Shown: piece by piece, positions 63,683 to 64,000 of the stretch
Position numbering within the stretch: the stretch's first letter is position 1
Layout of the letters: each line of letters starts with the position of its first letter
Source of the DNA: Erysipelotrichales bacterium
Lineage (GTDB): Bacteria > Bacillota_I > Bacilli_A > RFN20 > CAG-826
Direction: 5' to 3'
Length of the DNA: 64,000 nucleotides
Assembly: GCA_022508535.1 (NCBI GenBank)
Contig: JAFLUZ010000003.1
Location: 1-64,000 of the forward strand
Made by a program: the position numbers and the translations under genes
Notes under the pieces: generated by a model
Seen by the model: the letters and a program-made list of their open reading frames with translations, nothing else
What the model was told of the DNA's origin: nothing
Databases searched by the model: none

Positions 63683-64000
63683 ATGTTAATACGACCAATG
63701 AAAGAAGAAGACTTAGATAAAGTCTTAGCAATTGAAAATAATAGTTTCATTTCCCCTTGGAATAGGGAGCAATTCCTATATGAACTAAATGACAATCCTT
63801 ATGCAGTACTTATGGTTGCAGATTTTGAAGGTGTAATATGTGGCTTTATTGATTTTTGGATTACCTTTGATGTCGCTCAATTAAATCAAATTGCGGTTCA
63901 TGAAGGATTAAGAAGAAAAGGAATTGGAGAAGTCTTATTGACTGATATGATCAATAGAGTAAGTGAACAGGAAGTAACTAAAATAACTTTAGAAGTTCGT
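63683..64000 (+). CDS. rimI: Ribosomal protein bS18 alanine N-acetyltransferase RimI (3' partial)
   Basis: A GNAT-fold acetyltransferase cut by the right edge of the window; 106 codons are visible and remain open. It starts MLIRPMKEEDLDKVLAIE, has SPWNREQFLYEL (the RimI-specific block) and the acetyl-CoA loop QIAVHEGLRRKGIGEVLL. The start lies two bases after the tsaB stop. In the operon order it precedes tsaD. Confidence 0.93.
   Translation, partial: MLIRPMKEEDLDKVLAIENNSFISPWNREQFLYELNDNPYAVLMVADFEGVICGFIDFWITFDVAQLNQIAVHEGLRRKGIGEVLLTDMINRVSEQEVTKITLEVR

Overview
The window is one chromosomal segment around the replication origin of a low-GC, AT-rich Gram-positive bacterium of the class Bacilli (Bacillota), most likely an uncultured host-associated lineage close to the Erysipelotrichales/Mollicutes-like gut Bacilli. 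That placement is inferred from the rpmH-oriC-dnaA order, strong GGAGG ribosome-binding sites, intrinsic terminators, T-box and TPP leaders, a GerQ-like spore-coat protein, many BspA/Bacteroides-style lipoproteins and no outer-membrane genes. TGA is used as a stop (for example yidC, yaaA, the GT4 gene at 53327) and Trp is TGG, so this is the standard code and not the Mycoplasma code. No rRNA, tRNA, CRISPR array, IS element or prophage was found.

Region 1 (1-11945) is the origin: a minus-strand rpmH-rnpA-yidC-jag operon, an oriC with seven DnaA-box-like 9-mers (3063-3188), then dnaA, dnaN, an S4-domain gene (yaaA), recF, gyrB and gyrA on the plus strand. Region 2 (12000-30350) is mixed housekeeping: a secreted endonuclease I lipoprotein, serS behind a UCC T-box, SRP RNA, tadA, two different P-type ATPases, psuG with a TetR regulator, an M50-like membrane protein that has lost the first His of HExxH, mscL, a DegV protein and the pmbA/tldD pair.

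Region 3 (30400-51600) is rich in secreted lipoproteins (seven besides the two outlying ones at 12035 and 15700, plus a DUF4886 lipoprotein) interleaved with core genes (rpmE, metG, an RlmCD-type methyltransferase). It holds the most unusual items: a yybP-ykoY-type (Mn2+) riboswitch in front of an SPFH/band-7 gene; a decayed copy of a NERD-nuclease tail and a DUF4177 pseudogene at 44460-44848; a 22-bp perfect palindrome on a lipoprotein promoter; and an 827-residue lipoprotein with four tandem ~100-residue repeats.

Region 4 (51600-58800) has a polysaccharide flippase and three family-4 glycosyltransferases, then a membrane protein and ung. Region 5 (58800-64000) has gerQ-like, a TPP riboswitch with thiT, a DUF402 phosphatase, an FNR-type flavoprotein and the tsaE-tsaB-rimI tRNA/ribosome modification operon, cut by the window edge.

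No obvious new multi-gene system stands out. The best candidates for something undescribed are the riboswitch-controlled SPFH gene, the unknown membrane protein at 43157 beside the decayed NERD/DUF4177 remnants, and the repeat-bearing lipoprotein families.
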